Positions 36,201-50,825 of a DNA stretch of 64,000 nt are shown one piece after another (position 1 is the stretch's first letter; each line of letters begins with the position of its first letter). A model generated the notes under the pieces. The model worked only from the letters and a program-made list of their open reading frames with translations. It did not search any database and had not been told where the DNA came from. The position numbers and the translations under genes were made by a program. The stretch covers positions 22,949,722-23,013,721 of the forward strand of contig NC_049912.1 in NCBI RefSeq assembly GCF_001411555.2, in the 5' to 3' direction. The DNA comes from Juglans regia. Taxonomy: Eukaryota > Streptophyta > Magnoliopsida > Fagales > Juglandaceae.

Positions 36201-39200
36201 GAGGTTCTTAATGTAGTAAGGAAAATGGTAAAAGACAAGGCTCCCGGACCTGATGGTTTCTCTATGGGTTTCTTCCAAAAATGCTGGGAGGTGATTAAAG
36301 AAGATCTTTTGAAGGTGTTTCAGGAGTTGTTCTCGTTTGAAAAATTTGAGAAAAGTCTTAATTCCACGTTCCTTGCCTTCATTCCTAAAAAGGCCAGTGC
36401 TATTGAGATCTCAGATTTTCGGCCTATTAGCTTAGTAAATGGAGTATACAAGATTATCTCAAAAGTGCTTGCAAATCGCTTAAGTGAGGTTCTGGGAAAA
36501 ATTGTGACTAAGCCTTAAAATGCCTTTGTTAAAGGAAGACAGATCCTCGATGCGGTTCTAATTGCCAATGAATGTTTGGATAGCAGATTGAAGGATGGAA
36601 ACCCAGGTATTATGTGCAAGTTGGATATGGAAAAGGCGTATGACCATGTTAATTGGGACTTCCTCATACATCTATTGGGTAGGTGTGGTTTTGGTGAAAG
36701 GTGGAGGTCTTGGATTAGGTGGTGTATCTCTACGGTACGATTTTTTGTATTGATTAATGGTAGCCCTGAGGGTTTCTTTCAGAGTTCTCGTGGTCTGAGG
36801 CAAGGGGATCCATTATCTCCTTTACTTTTTGTTGTTGTGATGGAGGCGCTAAGCGGGATGATCTCGGCCTTGTCGGCTAATGGTTTTGTTAGGGGTTTCC
36901 AAATTGGTTCTCCAAGCAGGGATATTACTACTATCTCTTATTTGTTGTTCGCAGATGATACGCTTATTATGTGCGAAGCTGATCGGGACCAGGTGCAAGC
37001 TGTGAAGGCGTGTCTACTGTGTTTTGAAGCAGTGTCTGGTCTAAAAGTGAACTATGATAAATCTGAGTTGGTACCGATTGGAGAGGTTTAAAATATTAGG
37101 GAGTTGGCTGACACGTTGGGTTGTAAGATAAAGTCTCTTCCTATGACTTACCTGGGATTACCTTTAGGTATAGCTCCGAGGGCACGCTATTTGGGACACA
37201 GTAATTGAAAAAATAGAAAGGAAACTGGCAGGGTGGAAGAGAATGTACTTGTCGAAAGGGGGTCGGATTACTTTGATTAAAAGCACACTTTCTAATCTAC
37301 CTACTTATTTCTTATCTTTATTCTCTATTCCGGCAAGTGTGGCGAGTCGTCTTGAGAAGTTACAGAGAGATTTTCTGTGGGGTGGAATGGGAGAAGAGTT
37401 TAAATTTCATCTGATCAAATGGGAGAAGGTATGCCATCCTATCTCTAGTGGTGGTTTGGGTATCAAAAATATGCGATTGTTTAATCGGGCGTTACTTGGT
37501 AAATGGCTATGGCGATATACCAAGGAGCCAGAAGCCCTATGGAGAACTGTGATAGAAAATAAATATGGTGGTTTAGGGGAAGGTTGGTGTACTAGAGAAG
37601 TTAGAGGGGCACATGGAAGGAGGCTATGGAAGTATATTAGAAAAGGGTGGGAGGTTTTTTATCGACACACGAGATTTCAGGTGGGTTCAGGTGCCACGAT
37701 CAGATTTTGGAAGGATGCATAGTGTGGTAACAGTGTCCTCCAAGAGTTGTTTCCTATTCTCTTCCAGATAGCAAGTGCCAAAGAAGCTACAGTGGCGGAG
37801 GTTATGGGAATCTCAGAAGGGGGTATTCATTGGAATATCAATTTTAACCGGGCGGCACAGGATTGGGAGATGGAGATTTTTGCAGAGTTTTATAGTTTTC
37901 TGTACTCTTATAGTCCTAATATCCAGCATGAGGATAGTCTCTGGTAGATTCCTGCAGGAAAATGGGTTTTCACTGTTCGTTCCTATTATAAGGTCCTTGC
38001 ACAAGTGCCAAGGGCACAGTTTCCCTGGAAAAGGCTCTGGCGACACAAGGCCCCTCCAAAAGCTCATTTCTTTGTGTGGACAGCGGCATTAGGCAAGATT
38101 CTTACTACAGATAATCTGAGAAAGAAGAGGATAATCATCGTAAACTGGTGTCGTATGTGTAAAGGAGGGGGTGAGGCGGTGAATCATTTACTCTTGCATT
38201 GTGAGGTAGCCAGGACGCTCTGGAATGAGGTGTTTAAAAGGATGGATCTCGCATGGGTTATACCGGAAACCGTGGTGGATATATTGGCGTGTTGGACATT
38301 TATCCGAGGTGTGCACTAGATCAAAGAGATTTGGAAGATGATTCCTATTTGTATCATGTGGTGCTTGTAGTAGGAGCGAAATGAGAGGACGTTTGAAGAC
38401 AAGGAGAGATCGATGGAAGAACTAAAAATTTTCTTTTTTAGGACTCTTTGTACTTGGGCCATTGCTGTGGACTTTAATGGCATGGAACTTCATGATTTCT
38501 TAGTTTCTAACGTGCCTTTGTAAATAGGGCATACATTTTTGTAACTGGCAGTTATTGCCCCTTTTTGTTAATAATACTTATTTTACTTATAAAAAAAAAA
38601 ATATTTGTTATCTTTGGCTTACCAAAAAATAATTTGATCAACAAAAAGTGTGCATGAGCATTTATATCACAGAAGAACAATTATAGACGGCACAACATAC
38701 CACGATATAAGACCTCGTCTTGCGTCTTGCACTGCACTCCTTGACCCAAAGGAATCAAGTCGCGGTTTAGAAGCTTCTCCCCATAACCGTTTTGATGAGT
38801 GCTTCGTTCTAGGTGAAACCTCTCTCAGTGCCAAGAGTCTAAACACATTGCCACCACAGGCAAAACTGCAAAACAGTATCAACATAGAAAAAGAAGCACC
38901 AATCATAATCGGATTCATTTTGATTAATACCAGCCCAATTTTACTTATAAAAAAAAAAAATACCAGCCCAATTTGACTACATCAGAATAAGAAATGACAT
39001 ACTACGTTGTTGAATAATCAGTGATTTGTAAACAGAAATTGTAAACACAGTAACAATCCATTCAGTACAAACCCACAGATTTAAAATTATTGGATTGTGG
39101 TTTTTCGCAAATTCAGCCAACTGAACTAAGATGATAAATAAATCTAGCATCGGTAAATGATATGAGGAAATTCAGGTTGATTTGGAAGAAATTGCACGAA

Positions 39201-39572
39201 AAAATATATACTAATCACAATATAACACTAATCCAATACATAATTGTAGTGATATTATAAGGTTGAATTCAAATATTCATCAAAATTTGACAAAAATAGC
39301 CAGAACGAGTCGAAATGAAAACGACTTATTCGAATTCGATCAAAATTTCAGATCTTGGCCAAGAGCGGAGGATTGTGGGAATGCAAATTCGGAGAAAATT
39401 CAGTAACTCCAAGAAAAAGAATGAGCGCAAATCGGTGATCATCTCACCTGTGCTTGGAATTCGGGTGGCTCGGCGCAGCCTGAGGAGCGCGTGTCTGTGG
39501 ACCTGAGGTGGACGGGGCATTCGCGTCATCTACACGTAAAGATCCCCTCATTTTTGTTTCCGACGGACTCAT
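28085..39572 (-). CDS. AMBRA1-like WD40 repeat protein
   Basis: Fourteen exons, all joining in phase: 39448-39572, 38701-38865, 32891-33007, 32702-32786, 32216-32324, 32015-32082, 31804-31929, 30770-31716, 30294-30494, 30109-30169, 29273-29386, 29016-29129, 28835-28921, 28085-28111 (stop TAA 28085-28087). The product is 781 residues. It runs from a Pro/Ser/Ala-rich N-terminus through [18 protein letters not shown]-terminal WD40 repeats ([54 protein letters not shown]), a long low-complexity centre in one 947-bp exon, then [40 protein letters not shown] and a C-terminus ending VPTYALEC. It resembles the Arabidopsis WD40 protein I recall as At5g43930. AMBRA1 proteins in animals link autophagy and CUL4-DDB1 ubiquitin ligases; the plant role is inferred. 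The start at 39572 is used because only this frame joins exon 2 correctly. Confidence 0.9.
28295..28357 (-). repeat. Stub insertion with 17-bp TSD
   Basis: CTCATCATTAACATTTT (28295-28311) and CTCATCGTTAACATTTT (28341-28357) differ at one base. They flank 29 bp (28312-28340) beginning TTATCAGAATTTTATTGATG, similar to the reversed LINE 3' end. It lies in the last intron of the AMBRA1-like gene. Confidence 0.7.
29772..29819 (-). repeat. 12-bp LINE-tail stub with perfect 18-bp TSD
   Basis: TAAAATATAAGTACTTCT is repeated exactly at 29772-29789 and 29802-29819. Between them lies only TTTTTGATAAGT (29790-29801), the complement of a LINE terminus ACTTATC plus A run. It is intronic in the AMBRA1-like gene. 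Confidence 0.85.
33313..34885 (+). pseudogene. LINE ORF1-like region, broken
   Basis: Begins [16 protein letters not shown] at 33313 and is interrupted near 33435-33600. An open stretch (33614-34306) has a charged, coiled middle ([20 protein letters not shown]). A second open stretch (34420-34890) is acidic and ends with [20 protein letters not shown] and basic residues just before ORF2. It probably encoded the nucleic-acid-binding gag-like protein of the LINE. No zinc knuckle was seen. Confidence 0.6.
34887..38523 (+). pseudogene. LINE ORF2: endonuclease, reverse transcriptase, zf-RVT
   Basis: Start [19 protein letters not shown] overlaps the previous frame's stop by four bases. Endonuclease signs: QETK near 35000, YGPN near 35220, and SDHWPI near 35550 (the usual catalytic Asp-His end). 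Reverse transcriptase signs: [17 protein letters not shown] at 36238, [12 protein letters not shown] at 36530, [11 protein letters not shown] at 36797, FADD at about 36948. The C-terminal zf-RVT is [13 protein letters not shown] near 38185. In-frame stops: 35499-35501, 36516-36518, 37089-37091, 37720-37722, 37945-37947, 38317-38319, 38368-38373. One frameshift lies near 37182. The catalytic motifs are intact, but the protein cannot be made whole. Confidence 0.9.
38926..38974 (+). repeat. LINE-tail stub with perfect 16-bp TSD
   Basis: AATACCAGCCCAATTT is repeated exactly at 38926-38941 and 38959-38974. The 17-bp insert is TACTTATAAAAAAAAAA, identical in form to the 3' end of the LINE that ends 340 bp away at 38600. 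It is in intron 1 of the AMBRA1-like gene. Confidence 0.88.
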
Positions 39573-39720
39573 GATCGCAAATTTTCCAGCATTTTCCCGA
39601 GGTTTTCCGGGAAAGTCCGAAAGGAATCGATTGAGAGGTAGGAGAGAGCAGTCAGGGCCTAGGACTTTGGAAGAACGATCCGTTGGCCCCCTTTGCTTCT
39701 CTCTCTATTTTTTGTAAATT
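39573..39720 (-). promoter_or_regulatory. AMBRA1-like 5'UTR and proximal promoter
   Basis: Sequence just upstream of the start codon (minus strand) is GC-richer than the spacer beyond it and has no upstream ATG in frame that precedes a better start. No clear TATA box was seen. Confidence 0.4.
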
Positions 39721-39917
39721 CATTTTTTTACCCCTTTCGCCATTGGACTGAAATGCCCTCGTATAATTAACAAATTATAAACACCACGCGTTAGCTCTTG
39801 GAACGACTAGCCGCCGGATGGCCCACCTCACATTTTCCTTCTCTTTTCCCTTTTCTACTGGAAAGAGTACCATAAAAATAGAAGGATTTATACCCACGAA
39901 AATTCTTGTCTCAATTT

Positions 39918-40080
39918 TAAGCTTGGGTAGGTGAGATAAAAATTAAAAATTAAAAAATATTTTTTAATATTATTTTTATTTTAAAATTTTAAATTATTTA
40001 TTATATTTTGTATAGAAATTTAAAAAAATTATTGACTACATAAAATAAGATAAGATAATTTTATTTGTATAATCAAATCA
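39918..40080. mobile_element. MITE family 1 copy, diverged
   Basis: Contains GGTGAGATAAAAATTAAAA, TATTTTTATTTTAAAATTTT, TTATTATATTTTGTATAGAA and AATTTAAAAAAATTATTGAC, in family order. The ends are not clear. Confidence 0.5.
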
Positions 40081-40379
40081 AGTATTGATTTTATAATATT
40101 TATTTAATATTTAATACTACATAAAAAAGAAAAAGAAAAATTAACTCCATTATATAAATATTATATAATATAATTGGAGTATAACGTGTGATTTTCCTTG
40201 TGGATTAGCCTTTTGGATAATTTTGTAAGGTAAATGTTGTTGTCTCTATTGGATCGAAGATTAAACTCTAGTCATTATATTTAAAAAGCTTTATCCTTTT
40301 TAGAGAAAAGAAAAATGGCATGGTAGTTAACTAATTTCCTTGTTCATTCGCAATATTCTTTTGAGAGATTTGAATTTAA

Positions 40380-40545
40380 AGATAAATTGAGATGAGTTAT
40401 GAATAGTATAATAAAAATTGAATTATTTATTATATTTGATGTAAAAATTTGAAAAAATTATTTTAAAATTTAAAAAATTAAATTATTTATTATATTTTAT
40501 ATGAGAATTTAAAAAAATTATAATAATGAGATGAATTGAAATAAA
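40380..40545. mobile_element. MITE family 1 copy, diverged
   Basis: Contains AATTGAGATGAGTTATGAAT, TTATTATATTTGATGTAAAA, then a second TTATTATATTTTATATGAGA and ATAATGAGATGAATTGAAAT. The core repeated inside suggests an internal duplication. Confidence 0.5.
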
Positions 40546-41989
40546 TTTTTTCCTCTCTTTCAAAAGTTAATAAAGCGCAAGTCGTATAAATTGTACGTAT
40601 AAGTCCTTATATAAAGTGATATTTGTTCAACTAGGTTAATTTATTTATTTGTTTTTCTTTTCATCCCTCCTTCCTACTTTCCACCCCGTATATTCTTCAT
40701 GGATTAATATAGTTTGACATCCTTTGGTTTTTAGTTGGAATATTAATATTTTAATTTTTTAATGTGTCACGCATTCTTTAGCTTATCACGTTATTTTAAT
40801 TTTTAAAATGGTGCATTTTGGCTAGGAAAAAGAGAGGCTACCACATAAGACTTTCTTTCCATTTTAGCTTTCCAGTAAGTCAAATTACCCTTAAACCAAT
40901 CAAGGACAGTTCAACGCATCCACACTCATTGTCGAGGAGGAGATTAATTTTCTTTTAAAAAAGCAATGCACATTGCTAGATTTTCCACCCTTGGATTATC
41001 TATTTCTTGGATAATCCAAAAAGATACACGTCTTCACTTCCATTTAAAAAAAGAAAAGTTTTGTTTTGTCATTAAAAGTTCTAAAAACTATTTTTTGTTC
41101 TAGTAAATTAATTTTAAAAACAATTCTGAAAGGGATTTTTCTTGTTTACTTGCATTCTTTTTTTAATTTTTTAAAGCATCAGACTCCATAACCATTAGAT
41201 GTTTAATTGGATTTGGATGGGATATTGAGAATTAGAATACCTCACTATTATTTTTTTATTATTATTTAATATTATTTTATTATTATTATTTATAAAATAT
41301 TTAAAAATATTTTACTATCCAAACACAATATTAATCACGACAAATTTTGTTTTAATATTAATGAAAAGGCAAAATTCAAGTAATGAGAGTTGAGACAATT
41401 CTCACATATTTTATTAATTTGTTACCCCACCACTTGTACTCGTATATTTTGTTACTGTGATAATAGAATTATTTATCAAATATCGAGATTGTTAATTTTA
41501 AAAATTTAAATTAATTTAATAAGTATAATAAGAGCGAAATATATAATAAATATCACTCTATTAACTTATTTTGTCAAAAATTAAAAAAAATCAAAAAAAA
41601 AAAAGGATGAAACTACGGTAACGTGTTGAACCTTCACAGCCAGAGGCCCAACCCACCGGCCGGTCCGGCCTACCAATCACTTCCGTCAAGTGTCAACCAG
41701 TTCTGCACTCCTTTGCTTTTTCATTAGAATTTTAATACTCATTATTTTCATACATTATAAATTATATTTATTTTTAATTATATTTTTTTAAATTAATTAA
41801 TTTTTTTATTTATCATTTATATATCACATATTTAATAAAAAATAAAAAATTATATATAATATATAATGGATAGAATTTATCTTCCCATTATCTTCCTTCC
41901 GCAGTTCCGTGGACGTCAAAGCAGGCGTAGAAGACAAAACGACAAACCCGCATGTCGTAAACCGAAAGGGAAGGACATGTGATCACTCT

Positions 41990-42330
41990 CTTTCTCACAC
42001 GTGTTACCAATCTTTAACTCAATACGTTCGCTGGAACCTTCACGCGCAATCGCGTATGGCCGTCCATACTCACGTGCATCGAGCTATTGTAGCCTTCGCC
42101 TCCTCCACCGCCCTCGTTCCGCCACGTAGAGACATATACACGTGGCGCGAGAGTTACGGTTGTGAAACGATATGTAAATATTATTATCCGATCCGAGCAC
42201 CTATAAATTGCAGCGCGCTCCTCCTTCATCGTCTCCCTCTATTGTCTCCCTCTGGTTCAAAACTTTCCCACACTTTTCTCACTCTTTCCATTTTCTGTTC
42301 GGTTCGATCTTTTCGGCTTGTGTCATACAA
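41990..42330 (+). promoter_or_regulatory. BAM1 promoter with G-box/ABRE motifs
   Basis: Three CACGTG G-boxes lie at 41998-42003, 42071-42076 and 42139-42144. The last is within ACGTGGC (42140-42146), a strong ABRE core. TATAAAT at 42202-42208 is a likely TATA box, about 125 bp before the ATG. ABRE clusters are bound by AREB/ABF factors. BAM1 in Arabidopsis is known to be induced by ABA and osmotic stress, so the motifs fit. Confidence 0.65.
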
Positions 42331-46796
<4,466 letters not shown>

Positions 46797-47207
46797 GAAT
46801 TTTATATCAAAGCCAAGGGGACAGAACAAGTTCATATATTTATATATATTGGCAAATAATGGTGTCTTCTGTTCGTCTTCTATAGCTCTTCTTTTTATTT
46901 ACAGTGGCTATGGAGATGTATGATGTTGTATTACAAGATGGGGGTTATAGGGTTCATTGCGTGGATTTATGCCCAAAAACCCAAAATTTTTTTCTTTTTC
47001 TCCTGAAAGGATAATGCGCGAGTAATATGTAGTACATGAATATTGAATATAAGTTGGACTGCCATTGAAGATGCTTTTCGTGCTGTTCCAAGTTTTCCTA
47101 TTCTGGATAATGACTTGAGAGTGATGTTCAATTGATTCAAGTAATACATTATTTTTAAACATATTAGAGTATATAAAGAAGGGAAATACTTCAGCCACAA
47201 ATGGATT

Positions 47208-47355
47208 ACATAAAAGTAATTTCACAAACTGATGTTGTTTGATATGATTCGTCAAATTGTAAAATTATTTTTATTATAAAGTAAATTTAACAGATCACAT
47301 GAGATCATATCAGTTTATGAAATTATTTTGTATAATTCTTTTGTAGATGTAGTAA
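47208..47355. mobile_element. MITE family 3, second copy
   Basis: Contains TTCACAAACTGATGTTGTTT and, inverted, ATCATATCAGTTTATGAAAT, then TTTGTAGATGTAGTAAGACT. Same layout as 20150-20296, which ends TTTGTAGATGTAGCAATAC. Confidence 0.6.
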
Positions 47356-47507
47356 GACTGATCAAGAAATACTATATCAATGGATCCTCCATCACACTAC
47401 TTCGGTGCTTTGCTATGGAATGTTTTAAGAAAAACTAAAAAAATATTTAAAAAAATAGTTTCAACAAAATTGATATATTACACCTTTTAATTATGAGAAA
47501 TGATAAT

Positions 47508-47654
47508 TGCAGTCGTGAGTGCGCAAGCGTCGTACAGTCATTTTGAAAAAAATGAATAAATACGGAACCCACATGAAAAGAAATTAATGTTTTAATAGTA
47601 GACTCCACTTTTTTTCAAAGCGACTGCACGACGTTTACACACTCTACGACTGTA
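47508..47654. mobile_element. MITE family 2, second copy
   Basis: Left end TGCAGTCGTGAGTGCGCAAG, right end CACTCTACGACTGTA. The interior has CATTTTGAAAAAAATGAATA and TAGTAGACTCCACTTTTTTT. It matches 16381-16527 in layout. Confidence 0.75.
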
Positions 47655-48628
47655 TGTAGCAAAACTCTTTAATTATAACCAACTATCAATTAAGTAGCAC
47701 CTCCAATAAAAACTCACGGTCAAGATTGTGTAAGGGTGCTCCTATTAATTGCCATCTTAAAGATGAAACTTGGATATTGAAGAGTACTATTTATCGGTTC
47801 TTGATAGTTCAAGAGTACAATATTTTAATTTTAATTCTTTATAAAGTAACGTAAAATATTTTATAGTTTAGAGGAGAAAATCTTATAGTTTTGGTTCATA
47901 ATTTTGATTGTGATTTAATTCTTTTGATCTTTCTTACTTCATAATTTTGGTCATCTTCAATATATGTTTCCAATAAAGGAACATAACCTAAGGTCCATAT
48001 ATATAGATATATTAATTAGTAGTAAGGAGCATCATTTTGCCTTTGAAGAAAATTCTTGCGAGGAAATTATTAAAATTTTCATTTCATCTCATCCAATCTT
48101 CTTCCTACCATCGATAATCACTATTTGTGACTTTTGTCTCTGGGATAAGCATTATCCTTTTTTATATGAGTGATGCTAGTGTGCCACCCAGCTTTGACCG
48201 CTGGGCGTGCCTATTAGGACAAATTCTACATTTTATTTTTTTTGTTCTTTTCTTTTTATAAAATTTTTTAAACATCTTTAAATATTTTTAAAAAATAAAA
48301 AATACACCAATATACTAAAAGTCAATTCCTTAACGATTAAGTGAAATAAATAAATAAATATATGAACGGTCGAAAATTCAGGAGCGACTCAATACAAATT
48401 GAGGCCTAAGGTGAGATTTAAGTAAGTAATTCGTAATTATAATACAATAAAATATAAATTATTATATGGAGTATTTTCAAACTTTACAATACAAAATGAT
48501 TTTATTTAAAATCTTTAAATAAATTTTTTGTGAATTTATATTTACAACAACAACTTAAAATGAGACCTCAATGCAATTTTGTACCTCAATTTAGCAAGAT
48601 CTTAAAAAATTATTTAAAATATAAATAA

Positions 48629-48667
48629 TTCATTGTATTACTTATAAAAAAAAACTTCATTGTATTA
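48629..48667 (+). repeat. LINE-tail stub with perfect 12-bp TSD
   Basis: TTCATTGTATTA at 48629-48640 and 48656-48667 flanks the 15-bp insert CTTATAAAAAAAAAC. Confidence 0.75.
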
Positions 48668-48860
48668 AATATTAAATTTAATATTATGGACCTTGCGCAC
48701 ATTGAAAATTATAAAAATTATTTAAAATTTTATTTAATGAAATGGTTATTTTTTTCAAAAAAAAAAAAATCTCATTTTTATTTTTGGAGTCTTACACATG
48801 GTGGAGTGCAATGACCTAAATAACCTTAACAATGAGCCGGCCGGGTCAAAATGAAGGGGC

Positions 48861-49170
48861 AAACTCATGAGACACGTGCTGGCATTTTCCTTTCCATATA
48901 TACCAAGCGGAGTATGTGCACATTGTGCAGTACTTAGGCCAATTTCGGCCACCCAATGCCTATTTCAAAGGCAGAACTACCCGCTCTGCAGGACCCTCAG
49001 TCAACCAACACGTGTGCATGCACAGGACAATTTCCCAACTCCCCCCGCTTGTCACTTCCCTGTATACTCCTGGGTACGTGCTATAAATACTTCAAACAAA
49101 CAACATAGAACATCCATTGAGGAGGAAACATTCTAGTTCTTATTTTTATCGAACCGAGCCAAGAAAGATC
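48861..49170 (+). promoter_or_regulatory. LEA gene promoter: ABREs, RY element, TATA box
   Basis: CACGTG at 48873-48878 and 49009-49014, an overlapping RY-type CATGCA at 49017-49022, TACGTG at 49075-49080, and TATAAATA at 49082-49089 directly after it. This combination is the usual ABA/seed-type promoter of LEA genes. The ABRE lies next to the TATA box and about 90 bp before the ATG. Confidence 0.7.
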
Positions 49171-49829
49171 ATGTCTACCACAGAGCAACATTTCAAGGCA
49201 GGAGAATCCCATGGCCAGGGCCAGGTACTAATTAAAGATCTTCAATGTGTTCATCCCAGTTTGTACGATTACTTCTACATAATCACGCTGCAACACTCTT
49301 TTCTTTTTTAGTCATTTTGGTGAGAAATTGAGGATTGATTGTTGTGGGTTTGGGCAGGCAACGGCTGAGGAGTGGATGCAATCCACAAAGGATGCAGCCA
49401 ATGCAACAAAAGACAAGACCGCTGATGCAACTCAATCAGCCACGGAATCTGCCCAACATGGGAAGGACAAAAGTGCTAGCTTCATCCAGCAGGTTTGTCT
49501 TTCTTTTTGTTTTTTTCCTTCGTTTGGGATAACTTCTCGATCGAGGGATCGATGCTGCAAATTAATAATTCTGGAATATGGATGCTTTATTAATTTGATT
49601 TGCATGTGTATGACTTTGGTATTTCCTCACCTGGAAGAAGAAGAATTAATTTAATTTAATTCTGGAAGAAGAAGAAGAAGATCTAAGACAATTAATGTAG
49701 TATTTGTGGAGCTAGGCCCTATGTTGACGTTGTATATTTGCTTGGTTTCAGAAAGGAGAACAGATGAAACACATGGCTCAGGGCGCTGTAGACAGCGTGA
49801 AGAGCACACTCGGAGTGGGTGACAAGTAA
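49171..49829 (+). CDS. Small LEA / KIN-like stress protein
   Basis: Three exons (49171-49224, 49358-49492, 49752-49829, stop TAA) in phase 0 encode 88 residues rich in Ala, Lys, Gln, Thr and Asp, with no tryptophan apart from one near the N-terminus of exon 2. The sequence has the amphipathic 11-mer style of small LEA proteins: MQSTKDAANATKDKTADATQ, then GEQMKHMAQGAVDSVKSTLG. It resembles the Arabidopsis ABA-responsive LEA/KIN proteins (At3g02480 type). It is expected to be an unfolded cytosolic protectant made in drought or seed drying. The promoter motifs upstream support ABA control. The family name is from similarity by eye. Confidence 0.85.
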
Positions 49830-50825
49830 TGTTGATAATAGAAGATCCAACATCTACATATCATAGTTCGTTGTTGTGATAGTATATCGTTTAAGATTCT
49901 GGGTGGCTTGTAATAAAGCTTCTTCTTTTTAGTTTTTCATTTGTTTTCCTTTTCGATTCATATATAGCCATAGCGGGAGATGTAATAAAGGCTTAATTAC
50001 AATATTAATGCAAATAAGAAGCTTTAATTTGTCTCACCTTCTTTATATCTGATCTAGCTTTCTCTAGATGCATAGCCATATATAGCTAATTAATTTGCCC
50101 TGCAAACACCAGTTTATGTAGCATATTATATATTGTTGATTGGAAAACAAACGCATGCATGCATCTAATCACAATTACATATAATATATTGCTCAATGCA
50201 ACAGTTCAAATCCTTTGACAGTTTCTTTCATTCACTGTAGTAAGTTAATAGGGTTCTTAGTTTCCAGTTCAAGCATTAGAAATTGCAAAAAAAGCTACAG
50301 CCTAGCTAGACCAATTATTGGATAAGGATTCCCAGAAATGCCATTACTTATAGATGGCTAAAGTATTATTACATCAACATTTTCCACTTCCAAAATATGC
50401 TAATATTAAAAAAACACAGAATCAGGAAGGCAGGAACCTTCTCAAATTGGTAGTTGCTACCCGACCCGCAATACATATCGATCCGAAGATCACACTTTGC
50501 AAGATTATGACTAGAAAAATTAGTTGAACAATGAACTTTTATAACTGGCTGGAGCATTAGTTGAAAGATTTGAACAGTCATTAGATCTTACCGGGATGTG
50601 AGAAATGCGAGCAACATGAAGATGGGGGGCAGCAACATTTGTGGGAAGAGCATCTATCAATTTTATTTTAAATGGGGAGCAGTGATATTAAATGTAAAAT
50701 TCAAACCAAAAAAATTAAATATTTCTGATGAAGTGACAATATCATATTAGCAACACAATGTTCACATATAGGTTATTAGAGAAACAAAAAAGTACCAAAT
50801 GTAGAAGGAAATCTAAAAGAATCAG
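49830..50825. other. Spacer between LEA gene and RGTB
   Basis: LEA 3'UTR on the left and RGTB 3'UTR on the right (convergent genes). No other gene was recognised. Confidence 0.5.

Larger units (their letters stand above)
33133..38600 (+). mobile_element. Complete L1-type LINE with 11-bp TSD
   Basis: A 5.47-kb element bounded by ATATTTGTTAT at 33122-33132 and 38601-38611, ending TTTACTTAT plus poly-A (38584-38600). It carries an ORF1-like region (from about 33313, in frame pieces to 34885) and ORF2 (34887-38523). It sits in intron 2 of the AMBRA1-like gene in the opposite orientation and makes up most of that 5.7-kb intron. It is dead: ORF2 has several stops and one frameshift. It matches the copies at 1-1552 and 20330-24790 in domain order and sequence. 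Confidence 0.93.
39721..41989. other. AT-rich spacer between AMBRA1-like gene and BAM1
   Basis: About 2.3 kb of AT-rich sequence with two worn family 1 MITE copies (about 39918-40080 and 40380-40545) and no supported gene. The two genes are divergent, so both promoters lie at its ends. Confidence 0.55.
46797..48860. other. Intergenic spacer after BAM1
   Basis: BAM1 3'UTR then about 2 kb of AT-rich spacer. It contains MITE family 3 (47208-47355), MITE family 2 (47508-47654) and a LINE-tail stub (48629-48667). No supported gene. Confidence 0.55.

Noticed and set aside
39448..39529. ATG at 39529 as the start of the AMBRA1-like protein
   Set aside because: That frame does not join exon 2 in phase; the frame from 39572 does and gives the expected Pro/Ser/Ala-rich start.
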